Shown piece after piece: positions 44,496-55,414 of a stretch of DNA of 64,000 nucleotides. The DNA is taken from positions 1,323,501 to 1,387,500 of the forward strand of contig NC_006686.1 in NCBI RefSeq assembly GCF_000091045.1, written 5' to 3'. Position numbers and translations under genes: made by a program. A model generated the notes under the pieces. That model had not been told where the DNA came from. It was given only the letters and a program-made list of their open reading frames with translations, and made no database searches. The stretch is from Cryptococcus deneoformans JEC21. Its lineage: Eukaryota; Basidiomycota; Tremellomycetes; Tremellales; Cryptococcaceae. Within the stretch, counting starts at the first letter, position 1, and every line of letters begins with the position of its first letter.

Positions 44496-46724
44496 TCAGC
44501 CCTCCCGCGACATTGTATATTTGCACCCAATTTCGGACTCTGTAAAAGCCTTACCTTGTTCTTCGTCTTGATCTTCTTCGTGTTCCTCATCCACATTGCC
44601 TTCCAGCAGCTCTTCATCCCTTCTTTCACTCTCCCCGACCATCGAATCCCCTCCACTTCTTCTTACATCTGCGACGGCCGCCTCTCGTTCAGGAGTGGAC
44701 CCCCGTTCTGTCGCTCCCACTTCGAAAACGAACACATCCAGACCTATACCGTCGTCACCCAAATCGTGGTGCTGACGCCGCTCCCTGTCATTGCTGTCAA
44801 CAGTCTCTGACTGAATAACCCAATGTCTACGCTCTAATTCGCCTGCTAGAGCATTATGAAGCGTTTCCATCGCACCCTGGAACGAGGTATCAGTGTTCCA
44901 GGGGTCAGTCGGATCGGTGGGATCAAGCTGAAGCGTATTATTGACAGTTGGCGCCAGTCGGGTACGCGGGCTACTTGCTGTACCATCTCTACGTCGAGGA
45001 TCCTGATCTACATCCGAATCTCGCGTGAGAGGCGCCCGAATTCCACTTGAGACAGTGGTATCGACTGACGCAACGGGCGATTCTGCGGTGCCCATCCCCG
45101 GAGCCGGTGGAGCACCACCTCGCACAGTACGCATATCCCGCCTTAATTGATTAACCTGCCTCAGACTTGCCCTGGCATTTCTAATACGCTCCATGCGTTC
45201 TTCAAACGCAGTGTCATCCTGATTCCGAGTATTTCGGGGCGGCAAAGTGTATTGATTAAAAAGCGATGATGGTGTGGCGTCGAGACCTGGCGGTTGAGCC
45301 CCCGTCCTCTCAGCAAGGGCTGATCTTGCATTATCATGACGAGATGAATCGACATCGTCCGTGACTGAGCTTGAAGCTGCTGCGTGCGATTCTGCCCTCA
45401 ATGGCCCCTGCTGATCCTCTACTCTTCTATCGGGGGGAGAGTGTGTTCTTTCCAGATGCTCGGGACGAATCTCATCGAAAAACAAGGTAAAACGTTCGGG
45501 CGCCGAACGAAAATTCGACTGCCGAGTTATTTCGTTAAATCGGCGAAGCTCACGCATATCGGGAAGGATACCAGGCCGAGGTAATTGGGGCTGACGCTGA
45601 GGTTGAGAATTGTTCATACGCTGATGGACCGTGCGTCCACGGCGTGTCAGGCTGTCATCTGCAGCATTGCCGCCGTTATTAACGTCTCTTATGCGGACAC
45701 TCGAGGACGAACCGCCGACAAAGGGGATTGGAGATCCTAGAGGGGAATCGAATAGAGAACGGAAATCAAATTCGCGGTTATCCGAATCCCTAGGAAGAGC
45801 TGTTACACCTCTGGTTGAAGGACCATCTCCGAGCGGGTCAAATGTTTCTGAAGATGGACTGTCCATCGCACTGCTCTCTCGCTGTACATCCGAGACAATC
45901 TCCGATAGAGGATTGTGTTCCCGAGAGCCAGTATTGCGCCCTGCACCTCCAGACCCAAGATGATTCTGGTCAGATGCACGAATGGTCGACGCAGGGGATG
46001 ATGCGCGACGAGGACTGACATTATTGGAGGCTACCCTTTCGGGATCAGGGTAGGCAGAGCGACTGTTCGTGGGCGCTAAACCACGCGGACGATTATAGGG
46101 CCTTGGTGTACTCTGACGGACAATGTTGCTCGTCTGACGGCTGGAAACGTTGCTGCTGTTATTTGCTGCAGCGCTGCTCAAGTTGGGCCTCTGAGAAACC
46201 AGGTGCGTGCTGAGAGCGTCAAGGCGTCGCATCCCATTTTCGATCTGAGCCTGATCTTGCCTGATAGAGTCGATGAATGTCAACATGGCTTGGCCACCAC
46301 TGACATTATCGTTATTCGCACTCTCGGGAATCCTATCTGCAGGCTCCTGACCAAGAACAGCCGGCAGTGCACGTCCGTCACTGGCTTCAGCACGCTCACG
46401 AAGCTCTCTAGCGGTCTGTCTCAGCCTCATGATCCGATTTTCCACTGTCTGCGCCCTGAGAACCCATGGATCAGCCTGCAGGCGCGTTTCCACGGGCTGT
46501 TCTCCCGGGCCATTTCCTGCAGCGTGCGGGGCAGTTGCGGGCGCACGACCCGGAGTGCCGAGTGCCGCCTGTTGTGGGAGGGTGGACAAGGCTGCCCTTG
46601 CGTGGACACGGAGGATGGTGGCGTCGAGGCGGTCGAGGGTGTGTGTGAGGGATGTCCTGAGGTTGCGCAGGGAGGCGAGGAGGAGGTGTGCGCTCTGTGG
46701 TGTGAGGTCGTCGGCGGGGGGCAT
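44496..46724 (-). CDS. Large disordered protein, unrecognised
   Basis: One uninterrupted frame of 742 codons from ATG 46724, rare in this intron-rich window. The N-terminal 200 residues are helical and coiled-coil-like (LLLASLRNLRTSLTHTLDRL; VENRIMRLRQTARELRERAE; FIDSIRQDQAQIENGMRRLD). The rest is Ser/Arg/Asn/Asp-rich with small ordered islands (MRELRRFNEITRQSNFRS; RFTLFFDEIRPEHLERTH; FEERMERIRNARASLRQVNQ). An acidic tail ends near 44550. A good donor (GTAAGG at about 44550) near the end and a coding-like stretch downstream suggest the true C-terminus may lie in another exon around 44300-44470. I do not recognise a family. The sequence suggests a scaffold or adaptor; no catalytic motif is seen. 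It is divergent from the Cep57-like gene over only 154 bp. Confidence 0.65.
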   Translation of the reverse strand: MPPADDLTPQSAHLLLASLRNLRTSLTHTLDRLDATILRVHARAALSTLPQQAALGTPGRAPATAPHAAGNGPGEQPVETRLQADPWVLRAQTVENRIMRLRQTARELRERAEASDGRALPAVLGQEPADRIPESANNDNVSGGQAMLTFIDSIRQDQAQIENGMRRLDALSTHLVSQRPNLSSAAANNSSNVSSRQTSNIVRQSTPRPYNRPRGLAPTNSRSAYPDPERVASNNVSPRRASSPASTIRASDQNHLGSGGAGRNTGSREHNPLSEIVSDVQRESSAMDSPSSETFDPLGDGPSTRGVTALPRDSDNREFDFRSLFDSPLGSPIPFVGGSSSSVRIRDVNNGGNAADDSLTRRGRTVHQRMNNSQPQRQPQLPRPGILPDMRELRRFNEITRQSNFRSAPERFTLFFDEIRPEHLERTHSPPDRRVEDQQGPLRAESHAAASSSVTDDVDSSRHDNARSALAERTGAQPPGLDATPSSLFNQYTLPPRNTRNQDDTAFEERMERIRNARASLRQVNQLRRDMRTVRGGAPPAPGMGTAESPVASVDTTVSSGIRAPLTRDSDVDQDPRRRDGTASSPRTRLAPTVNNTLQLDPTDPTDPWNTDTSFQGAMETLHNALAGELERRHWVIQSETVDSNDRERRQHHDLGDDGIGLDVFVFEVGATERGSTPEREAAVADVRRSGGDSMVGESERRDEELLEGNVDEEHEEDQDEEQGKAFTESEIGCKYTMSREG

Positions 46725-46878
46725 CGCGGAGAGGCTGTTGCTCCGCCAAAAACCCACCGCAAAAACAATAATATGACGCGATACTCCACTTTGGATTACG
46801 TAACATCGCAGACCCGCGGCTGTTTTTGTGGTAAACACTGGCACCGGGAAACAAACAACTCTGACACTGCACTTCGCC

Positions 46879-49030
46879 ATGCCGTCCTCCGTTCCCGACT
46901 CCAGCTCCCGCCACCAGAGCATGTTCATCGGGACAAGCCCGGCCTCGACTGCAGGGCACCACGCAAGCGCAGTCACCCTTGGAGCAGGCATCTTTGCACG
47001 CCGCAGGGACAGCCACAGCGAAGCGGGCGACGCAGACTTTGATCCTGAACGAAGCTTGGGAAGGCTGGTAGACGAGCTGGGTAGAGTAATGGGCAGCGAT
47101 GTATGTCGCACTCTGTTTCATGCTTATAACGCTGACTTTCTCTCCAGAAACTTCCAAGCCGGCCTTCTTCTCCCTTTTCACCCACGAGGACGCCTACTCC
47201 CTTGGGATCCAATCCCCTTGACCTTTCTTTTACGCTTGCACGTTCTACACCGCTCCCAAGCCCTCCGCCTAGTGACGGGGAGCCTGAAATCAACGATACT
47301 CCCAAACCAAGACCACGACATCCAAGCGGGATTCCTGCACACACCTCGAAGAATGAAAAGAGCGCAAGAGGAAATAGACCACTTGGCGAGAGCAGGCACG
47401 GCAATACGGCTACGAAGCCTGGTGCAACTGGAGCTTTCCAACCCACAACTGCTTCCAAAGACCGCCTCCGATCTCTTCGAGCCGAACACTCCAAGCCGCG
47501 GTCGGTAAGCGCCCCTGTACGAGGCGACAGGACATTGGGCGATATCACGGGCTTGAGCGATTTGCTCAACACACCCGCTAAACCTGGAGAGTTTGGCTCG
47601 CTGGGAAAAGATGAGAGTGTGGGAGGGATTCCAGCAGGTGAGTTTGCTTTGACTACAGACCATGGATACGTCGGATCAGCTGACCGCCACTAGCGGATAT
47701 TCCGGCAACCTTGGAAAAGCTAAATCAGCGGCTGAAAGCCCTTGACATTGAAAACTCTACATCTCGACGAAGGGTCCGCGAACTAGAAGAGGAGCTTGCT
47801 CGTGCAAAAAAAGAACTGGCCGAAACGTTGAACAATGGGGAGAGGAACCTGGCAGAAATCCAAAAGGAGAAAGCAGGTAAGCAGTGTTACTGCAGCTGAT
47901 GTCGACCAACAAAATCACTCATTGTAACACACATACATAGCTTTAGAAGAGCTGGTGACTTCCACTCGTAAACATCTGTCTCGTCTGACACTCGATTTGG
48001 AAAGTCAGAAATCCCTTGTTGCAAAACTCAAAGCCACACCCGCTCCTCCGCCTACCCACTCGTCGTCCACTTCCGCCCACCTCTCTTCGCTCCGCTCCGA
48101 GATTGATAACCTTTCCAAACAGATATCTGCTCTTCATTCTATCGTCGAACAAGGTCTTGAAGCACGCAAGCGAGCGAGAGGAGAACCGACACTGCAGATG
48201 GAAAGAGAGGAGATGGAGAGGATAGTAAGGCAGGTCGCCCGAGAGGCAACCCTTGAATCAGACCGTCATGTTGAGGACGGGCGCAAGGATGGCAAGAGCC
48301 GACAGAAAGAAACGCAGCAGTCCCCCCGCCCTTCCAGGTTAAGCCAAGGTCTTCACGCTGCCGCGAGTAGTATCGACAGCCTTCAACCGCCTACCCAACA
48401 AACGCCTTTTTCTTTCCCCAAACCGTACGACCCCTCGGATAACCTTACGTACTCTCCCACACCCACGGCCAAGGCACACTCGCGTCAACCATCAAGTGTC
48501 CTGTCCAAGCCAGAATCTGATCCTTCTTTCAGAAAGAAAACGGATCAAAAAGACAGGAAACATGCACAGGAGAAGAACGTAGAGCAAACCCCAGGAAAAA
48601 ATGGGTCCCATAACATCTTTGAAAAAGATCTTGGACAGGATTTTTTCATTTTTGACGAAGGCAACGAATATCCCAAAGCCGAAAAGGAGGCTAAGCAACA
48701 GCAAGAAGAAACTAAGAAGGGAAAAAACAAACTTGAAAAGGTTCTCAATGAACTCGAAATTGACTTTACACAATTGAAATTGTCAGTATCATAAACTCAT
48801 TAGGACTTTGTTTTGAGGTTTTGCGAAAAGTTGCAAGGCTGACCACTGTGTTTAACTCTCTATATTTTTTAAAACACAGAGTATATGCCGATTTGGCCGA
48901 CAGATACAAGGAACTCGACCCTGCGTCCGATGTGGTCCAACGACATAAAGTTGCGAGCAGGTTGAAGGAGGTCATAAAGGTTTTAGAGAAGAAAGCGGAT
49001 CAGATTGATGATTTGAAGAGTCTTTTATAA
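46879..49030 (+). CDS. Cep57/Ppc89-like spindle pole body protein
   Basis: Five exons (46879-47100, 47148-47637, 47694-47876, 47941-48781, 48880-49030) give 628 residues. The N-terminal third is Ser/Pro/Arg-rich. A coiled coil begins at ATLEKLNQRLKALDIENSTS and runs through RVRELEEELARAKKELAETL and RKHLSRLTLDLESQKSLV. After a linker, the C-terminus (KVLNELEIDFTQLKLVYADL, ADRYKELDP, KVASRLKEVIKVLEKKADQI) matches the Cep57 microtubule-binding domain shared by animal Cep57 and fission yeast Ppc89. Ppc89 is an essential core component of the spindle pole body; Cep57 acts at centrosomes. A role in anchoring the spindle pole is inferred. The last splice (donor GTCAGT, acceptor ACACAG) joins LKL to VYADL in frame. 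Confidence 0.8.
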
Positions 49031-49790
49031 GGCTCATGTCGAAAGTGAGATCATCATCGTCACGTAGAAAACGAAGAGAATCACTGCAAAGGGGGGTTGC
49101 TATCGGCAAACAGCCTCAACCTACGACACATTATACATTCATTAATATGTAGTGTAGATAAATGGGCTTCGAAGCTTGTTGATATTATATGGTTTTCGGC
49201 CACATGTGGCTGTTACTAAGTGTAAAGTGGTAATAATTAATTATTACTACAAGATTACGCGTCTACTATTACTACGTACCTTGCTATCACTTATTAATTA
49301 CTGCCTTCTTGAAGCGTGATGCATATATTTACAGTCATGCGCGTCTTCAGATCTCAACATGAACCGTACGTGCAGCATATATCCATCGGCGGGGTTTCCG
49401 GCTTGGCTCTCTTCTATAGCCATCTAGCGTTGAAGATCCGGAAGTCAACCCAAAAAAAGCTCCTACTAGTGGTGAATATACCCAATTTTTTTTTTGGATC
49501 TTAACCGTTCCGCGCGGTGGTGTCGGTAGTCGGTGGATCGATGGTAGATCTTGATAAGACGATGATTGGAACAGATATAAAAAGGCTAAAAGCCTTGATT
49601 GCATGTTGTGTCTTTGGAATGAGTAGACAGCAAAGCACGCGTCAGCGGCGGGATCTTCATTTTTGTCATGCGTCACAGCCAAAAAGCCTCTGAAAGGAAT
49701 GTACGGTATTATGTGCCACCCAAAGAGCTACATGTACAAGATTATCCGGCTCCCATCTATAGTCTATGTAACTAGAACACTCTTGACTTT
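49031..49790. other. Intergenic region between convergent genes
   Basis: 760 bp, AT-rich, between the stops of the Cep57-like gene and APT1. It contains an 18-bp perfect palindrome (listed separately). An open frame on the minus strand at 49682-49347 has no motif and was not called. Confidence 0.4.
49230..49247. repeat. Perfect 18-bp AT-rich palindrome
   Basis: GTAATAATTAATTATTAC equals its own reverse complement. It lies in the AT-rich 3' region between convergent genes and could form a short hairpin or simply be chance. Confidence 0.6.
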
Positions 49791-50471
49791 TTAGTCCTCG
49801 GCTTCGATCATGGAGTAGACCGGGGCATCAAGCTTTTCATGACCTTTGAGGAAGGGCAAGCCGACGATGAAGAGGTATTCAAGGGTTTCGCCTCCAGATT
49901 TCTTGACAAGCTCTCCAGCAGCGGCTGCTGATCCACCGGTTGCAATCAAGTCACTGGCAAGGGTTTGGTCAGCTCCTGCCTATATGTATACGTATATATA
50001 CGTATATATATTTCAGGTAGATAAAAAGTGACATACTCGATGATGATGAATTTTTGTCCGGGGGTAACAGCATCAGACTGCATCTCAAACTGGTCCACTC
50101 CGTACTCCTTCTCATACGTTACAACCTCGACAGAACCAGGCAACTTGCCGGCCTTTCTCACAGGGACAAAAGCAGCACCCAAACGCATAGCGATGACGGG
50201 ACCGAGGAGGAAGCCTCGGGCATCAAGACCCACGATGACATCGGGCTTCACTTTGTGGGTGTTGAAGATGTGAGACACGAAATGAGTAATGAGGGTCTCA
50301 AAGGCGATAGGGTCGCGAAGGATGGGGAAGATGTCAAGGAAGGTGATGCCCTGTTGACAGCGGTAGAGTGAGCAAGTAGCGGGAAAGAAAGGAGAAATAA
50401 AGTCGACTGACCTTCTTGGGGAAGTCGGGGTGGACACCGAGAAGAGACTTGATGTACGCTACGTCAGACAT
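49791..50471 (-). CDS. APT1: Adenine phosphoribosyltransferase
   Basis: Starts at ATG 50471 (MSDVAYIKSLLGVHPDFPKK) and has three exons. Family motifs: GITFLDIFPILRDP, PDVIVGLDARGFLLGPVIA, FVPVRKAGKLPG, and EVVTYEKEYGVDQFEMQ. The PRPP-binding loop DDLIATGGSAAAA is split by the last intron after the first Asp codon. It then continues through YLFIVGLPFLKGHEKLD to a stop at 49791. The enzyme makes AMP from adenine and PRPP in the purine salvage pathway in the cytosol. All PRPP-loop residues are present and length is normal. The last intron is unusually AT-alternating. Divergent from CDC37 over 277 bp. Confidence 0.96.
49978..50012. repeat. Alternating TA/ACGT tract in an APT1 intron
   Basis: About 30 bases of alternating purine-pyrimidine sequence with two TATACGTATA units in tandem, each self-complementary, within the last intron. 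Probably a small simple repeat. Confidence 0.6.
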
Positions 50472-50748
50472 GGTAGAAATGATGTGTGGAAGAATTGAAG
50501 GATGCGATGGAGAATAGATGATACACGTGTACACGACAAACAAAACAAGAATTTTGGCGAAAGCAGCGCGAGCAAGGCAGGGAGGAGGGTGAATTTGGAA
50601 GTGGAGGCGGACATGTCCGATCACTCCTCCGCCGGTCGTCGAGTTCTCGAGCGTTCGACGGATTCACATAGACATATATACCTATATATCCTCAATACAG
50701 CCCATTCCCCTCTCTCCTCCATTTTCCATCTTCCACTACAGCCACAAC

Positions 50749-52454
50749 ATGCCTCTCAACTATTCCAAGTGGGACATGCTCGAGGTAAGCCGTCTTTGCC
50801 CATCTCCGGCTGACCGCACAGCTCTCCGATGACTCGGACATTGAGGAGCACCCGAATGTCGACAAGAAGAGTATGATACGGTATGTCGACTTTATACAAT
50901 ATCTCATATAGCGATGCTGATCTCGTATAGATGGAAGCAAAGAGATATCCACGAGAAGCGTGAAGCTCGTAAACTCCTCATCTCGAAGCTCAAGTCTGAG
51001 CTCTCTCTCAACTCGGTCCTCCGGCCCCGTATCGAAACAATCATCTCTGGCCTTTCCTCTTCTGGGCTCGACCACTACCGGGCGGTGCAACGTCGAATGA
51101 AAGAGGATCCTTCTCCTGAGAAGCCTGAAACTGGTGCACCCAATCAGCCGACTTATGACATGATGCTCTCCCAACTTTTGAGCGATGTTTTCCGTGAGGG
51201 TGCATGGCTCGTTGAAGGCGGCAGAATCGAGGGAAACGGCGTACTCTACAATGGAAAGAAAGTGGATGATAATACTGGTCTTCCTGACTGGGCCACCGCA
51301 GAGGTGCCGGAGGGAAAGAAGGAGCTTTTGGCTGAGAAACTCGAACAAAGACTCAGATGGCATGTTTCCGAGCTGAACAGACGCGACGAACAGGTCAAGA
51401 AGGAGATTGAGAAAGAGGAAGGAGAGTTGAAAAAAAAGATCACCTCTGATGACATCCATGAGGGCTGGAGTAGCTCCAAGATCGCTCCCCCCAAACCTTC
51501 TGTGTGGGACGAGACACCCAGGCCCAAGAAAGATAAAAAGACGGAAAAGGTTGAGACTATCGAGGTGTTGAATCCCAAGGCTAGCGTGAGTTGTACTAGG
51601 ACCAATGACAACGAAGCTTACCACCCGGTCAGTCATCTGCTGCGCCAGTAGCTCCTGCTACGGAAGACACCGACGATGAAGAAGATTTCGGTCCCCTCTC
51701 TCCTGCCGGGCGTGCATTTGCTCAGATTCCCCTTGGTGACTTTGAAAAGGCTTATGACTTTATCAAAAACGATTCTTCCGTTCTTTCATCTTCTACTCAC
51801 GATTCACTTCTCGCCGAAGCATTTGATGCAGAACGCAGAGGCGACAAGTCACTGGCCATGCGCTGTGTCCACCAAAGCTTGTTAGTGAACTATTGCAGAC
51901 AATTGGGCAAAGATGGCGTAGGGTTATTTTTCCAAAAGTGAGTTGTTTTATTGTTCGATTTATGATATACGTGCTAATGAAAGGAACATAGAATGATTCA
52001 AAAAAACCCGAAATCTATCACAATGTTCAACGAAGATTTCCAACGCACATACAATCGCATTGCCACCCGCACTCGAGAGATTCTCGCTGAAGAAGCTGCC
52101 GCTGGTCCCTCTGGCGAACGCGAGCAGATTCAACTTGTTGCCACAGATCCCAACATGACCATTGCTTTCAATCTTCCTGATGGACCTCCCCCGGAGAAAA
52201 TTCTCTTGGAAGGCGAAGGAGTCGAAGAGCTTGATATGGAGCAAGTGCGAGCATGGTTGCAACGAAAGTGGGAGATCTTCAAAAGCTTCCCCCCTCGATT
52301 CCAAGAAGCTCTTCAAACGGAGAACCTTGACAAGGTGAACCAGGCCTTAGGAGATATGAAAGTCTCGGAGGCAGAGAAGATTGTAGAGTTGCTGCAAGAG
52401 GGCGGAATGCTGAGTTTCAGCGAGAAGGGTGTGCGAGATATGACAAATCAGTAG
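50749..52454 (+). CDS. CDC37: Hsp90 co-chaperone Cdc37
   Basis: Five exons (50749-50784, 50822-50880, 50931-51585, 51633-51937, 51992-52454) give 505 residues. The N-terminus is diagnostic: MPLNYSKWDMLELSDDSDIE then EHPNVDKKSMIRWKQRDIHEK. The Ser in LSDDSD matches the CK2-phosphorylated serine needed for kinase-client binding. A long coiled helix follows (ELLAEKLEQRLRWHVSELNR). Then come the Hsp90-binding middle domain (LLAEAFDAERRGDKSLAMRC, VHQSLLVNYCRQLGKDGVGL) and a helical C-terminal domain (VEELDMEQVRAWLQRKWEIF). Cdc37 delivers protein kinases to Hsp90 in the cytosol. The stop is 61 bp from the stop of the convergent Irc6-like gene. Confidence 0.96.
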
Positions 52455-52514
52455 CTGAAATGTTCAATAGTATGCACATCGCATGTAATTCTATTCACAG
52501 GTAATCATACAATC

Positions 52515-53951
52515 TCAGATACTATCCAACCCAATATCGTCTAGTCCCAAATCGTCATCATCAACCCCCACTTCTAATCCCAATGTCTTGAGCATATGTG
52601 CAACCTCTCTTCCAGCTCTTACGCGCCTTTCGTCCTCGTCTTCCACACCCGCTAACTCGGCTCGGACAGACTGTAAATGTAAAAGTAGAGGTGTGGGATC
52701 GAGCGCTAGTGTGGCAGAACCGGTAGATGACGGTGGAGGAGGTGCACTTTGAAAATCGGTAAAATCATCTTGAAAGCCTGGGGGTTGAGGTTCGTGATTA
52801 CTGAGATTGGGTTCGAAGACTGGGTCGAATTGGTCACTGTCCTGGTGTAGCTGATCCTCAGCTTCTCTACTCGTTCGACCATTCTTTTCTTCAATCTCTA
52901 TACTCTTTGACTCCATTCTCTCCTCATCCTCGTCCAACCATTCTTCCAGGTTCTGGTGATCATCGTTATCCTGAGAGAGTTCCATATCATCGAGTGATAC
53001 GTATGTTCCCCTCTCGGCCAACGACAGCGACTCAAGGCCAGTACTGAACTGGTCAAACTTGTCGAAGCTGTCAACAGCGGCAAAATCAGCGCCGTACATT
53101 TGTGCGACAAGTTCCTGAAGGTCGGGAAACTGTCCCATTCTTTTCTTTTCACTATTTCCCTCGCCCTGTTCGCCATCCCCCTTCCTGTCCTGGACGGGCG
53201 GATTGAAGGTTACGTCGAACTGAGCATGTTCAGGTGAGGGCGCCCTTGAAGACGTAGTAGAAGATGGGGCTGAGGCAGGCATTTGCGAAGAAGTGTGAAG
53301 AGGTTTGCGAGACATTCCTGGCCATAGATGTGTCTGGAGAGTTTGACGAATAATGTCCAAGGGCATCATCGCTATTAAGATAAGCGCCCGGTCAGACTCC
53401 ACATTAAAAGGAAACCGGAAGAGACTCACGTCTCTCGTCATCTTCGTCAGTGAAAGGATTGACTTCGTCAATAAACTCCATCCCAATCTCATCGAACAAT
53501 TCTGTCACACTTGTCATCTCTTCCCCTTCCCCATCCTGAATCTCTTCCGGTAATCCACTTGATAAAGCACGGACTGCGATAGCAACGTCTCGAGGCTCAG
53601 ACATGAATTTCACTAGCCTCGGAGGGAGCACTTTGGGAATCGGGCCCTCAAACAGGTAAACTACAACTCCCACATCATGGTATTTGTTTAGCACGTCGTC
53701 GCCGTCTAGATTTTGTGGAATTGGGATGAGTTGGAAGAAGACTTCGGCAGAGTAATACTTGTTATCGATGATCCACGATACAGGTTCTGTATCTGAAACG
53801 ACAGAAAGGTCTTTGGAGATGAGCCCTGCGAGTGGTCAGCTCCGAGGGTTCGCAAAGAACGGAAAGACTGACGCGAGACAAAGTGTGTAGGGTCGAGGGC
53901 GGGCGGGTGCAGGAGGAGGATAGAGTTGGACGGATTATCCTGATGTACCAT
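52515..53951 (-). CDS. Alpha/gamma-adaptin-binding protein p34 (Irc6/AAGAB family)
   Basis: About four exons starting at ATG 53951 (MVHQDNPSNSILLLHPPALD). The first part resembles the degenerate GTPase-like fold of the family: SVVSDTEPVSWIIDNKYYSA then EVFFQL, VLNKYHDVGVVVYLFEG, and later ELFDEIGMEFIDEVNPFTDE with MMPLDIIRQTLQTHLWPGM. The middle is an acidic, Ser-rich linker (FDKFDQFSTGLESLSLAERG). The end carries the family's C-terminal helix (DEDERRVRAGREVAHMLKTL) and an Asp-rich tail. Irc6 and AAGAB bind clathrin adaptor subunits and help AP-1/AP-2 assembly and trafficking. Family assignment is mine from motif order. Divergent from the TAF8-like gene by 189 bp. Confidence 0.8.
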
Positions 53952-54140
53952 TGTGAGATTGTTGCCGTTGTTATCGTTTCTTCGTCGCCGTTGTGGTTTC
54001 TGAGTTGGTACTCGCGACAACAACCACCACAACAAACAATTGAATCGAGACAACGACGACTTTGGCAACTCGCTCTTCCTTCGTTCCGCGCCTTATCCAT
54101 CTCATCTTTATTTGTCCACTTCTCGAACGTTTTCAAGGTA

Positions 54141-55188
54141 ATGTCTTCGACTACATCCTCTCTTCCACCCGCTCCAGCCGCCTACATACCTCCCTCCGCC
54201 GCACCGCCCTTCCTTCGCCGTCTCATAGTTTCAGCTCTTTCAAGTCGGGGCTTCGACGGCGCAGAAGCTGGGGCTCTTACCGAGATCGAACGTCTTGTTG
54301 AATGCCGTGGGTTTATCTTACTGCCCTTGGGTAGAGTTACCACAATGAGGAGAACAATCACTGACCATCTTGACGGGTAGATATAGAACATGTACTTGGA
54401 GGAGCTAAGGATTACGCAAACCTCTGTGGACGAAGGGATGTTCACGCCGGCGATGTTGTGATGGCTCAGGAAGAGACTGGATGGCGTGTGGATGCGATGA
54501 GAAAAGAAAGTAAACGGAAGCGAAGAGGTAAGTCTTCGTCCTTTGTATCCATGGCTTCTCTTGGGCATTTTGGTTGTTTTCGGCTCGTTAATATCAAACA
54601 AATTCGAAGCCTTGAATCTCCAAACTCGATCTTCACCTCCCCCCTCCCCAACGTCCACCACATTTACTCTACCCGACCTTCTTCGCCAAGAGCTATCCAC
54701 AGAAAGTGATCAGAAACCGTCCATCGCTTCATTATCAACAGCTAGAGGTGAGACGGGTGGATCTGGGGAAAAATTGAGCTACGCAGAGAGCTGGATGCCA
54801 GGATTACCTGAAAAATGGACTTATACAACGTCCAATGTATGTTTCTCCCCATTTCCTCTGTTGAACATATATATATATGTCTGTTCATTAACTGACACTG
54901 CTTCTTGTCATTTTCTATAAACAGGGAGACTATTCATTCAACTTGCAAGAACATGTCCAAGTGACATCATCGTTGCTGGACTTTATAAAACTCACTGCTG
55001 CCGAACGAGGGGACATCCCTCCTGAGCTGGGACTGGTCAATTATAGGAAAGACCCTGGTCTAGCTGCGGGCTGGGGTGTAAATGCTGGTAGCACGAGAGT
55101 TGGCTTTGGAAACGGGGCTGGAGAGGAAGAAACGGGAGGGGCTGGGGCCAAAAAGAGGAAATGGAGTGTCAAGGGCGTGGAAGGTTAG
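54141..55188 (+). CDS. Histone-fold protein, TAF8-like (TFIID subunit)
   Basis: Four exons (54141-54306, 54381-54527, 54610-54836, 54925-55188) give 267 residues. After a Pro/Ala-rich start, residues about 22-85 form a bromodomain-associated histone fold: PPFLRRLIVSALSSRGFDGA, LTEIERLVECHIEHVLGGAK, and DYANLCGRRDVHAGDVVMA. A linker leads to PDLLRQELSTESD and then ESWMPGLPEKWTYTTSN, resembling the Pro-rich TAF8 C-terminal motif (LPxxPxxHTY). The tail ends in a basic KKRKW. TAF8 pairs with TAF10 in TFIID; TAF3 and Spt7-type proteins share the same fold, so the exact subunit is inferred. It could also be another BTP-domain factor. Confidence 0.65.
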
Positions 55189-55414
55189 TAAAAAGCGAAA
55201 GAAGACCTGTTTCCGATTGTCTACATCATGTGCATAGGCCGTCCAAAAACTGCTACGGTAGATAATTTAATATATGTTGTATTGAATTTCCAGTGAAGAA
55301 ATCTTGCGTTACATACGTTCTCCCGCTGACCTCCTTGTCAACATTTCGCCTTTGCCTCTATCTGACCGGTCGGCGCAAAAGGTGGATGGATATAGACATG
55401 CCCCCAACTTTCGC

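Noticed and set aside
46203..47042. Plus-strand frame opposite the N-terminus of the large disordered protein
   Set aside because: No motif, and it overlaps the real first exon of the Cep57-like gene in another frame.
49347..49682. 111-codon minus-strand frame between convergent genes
   Set aside because: No motif, unusual composition, in an AT-rich 3' region; no supporting splice or promoter features.
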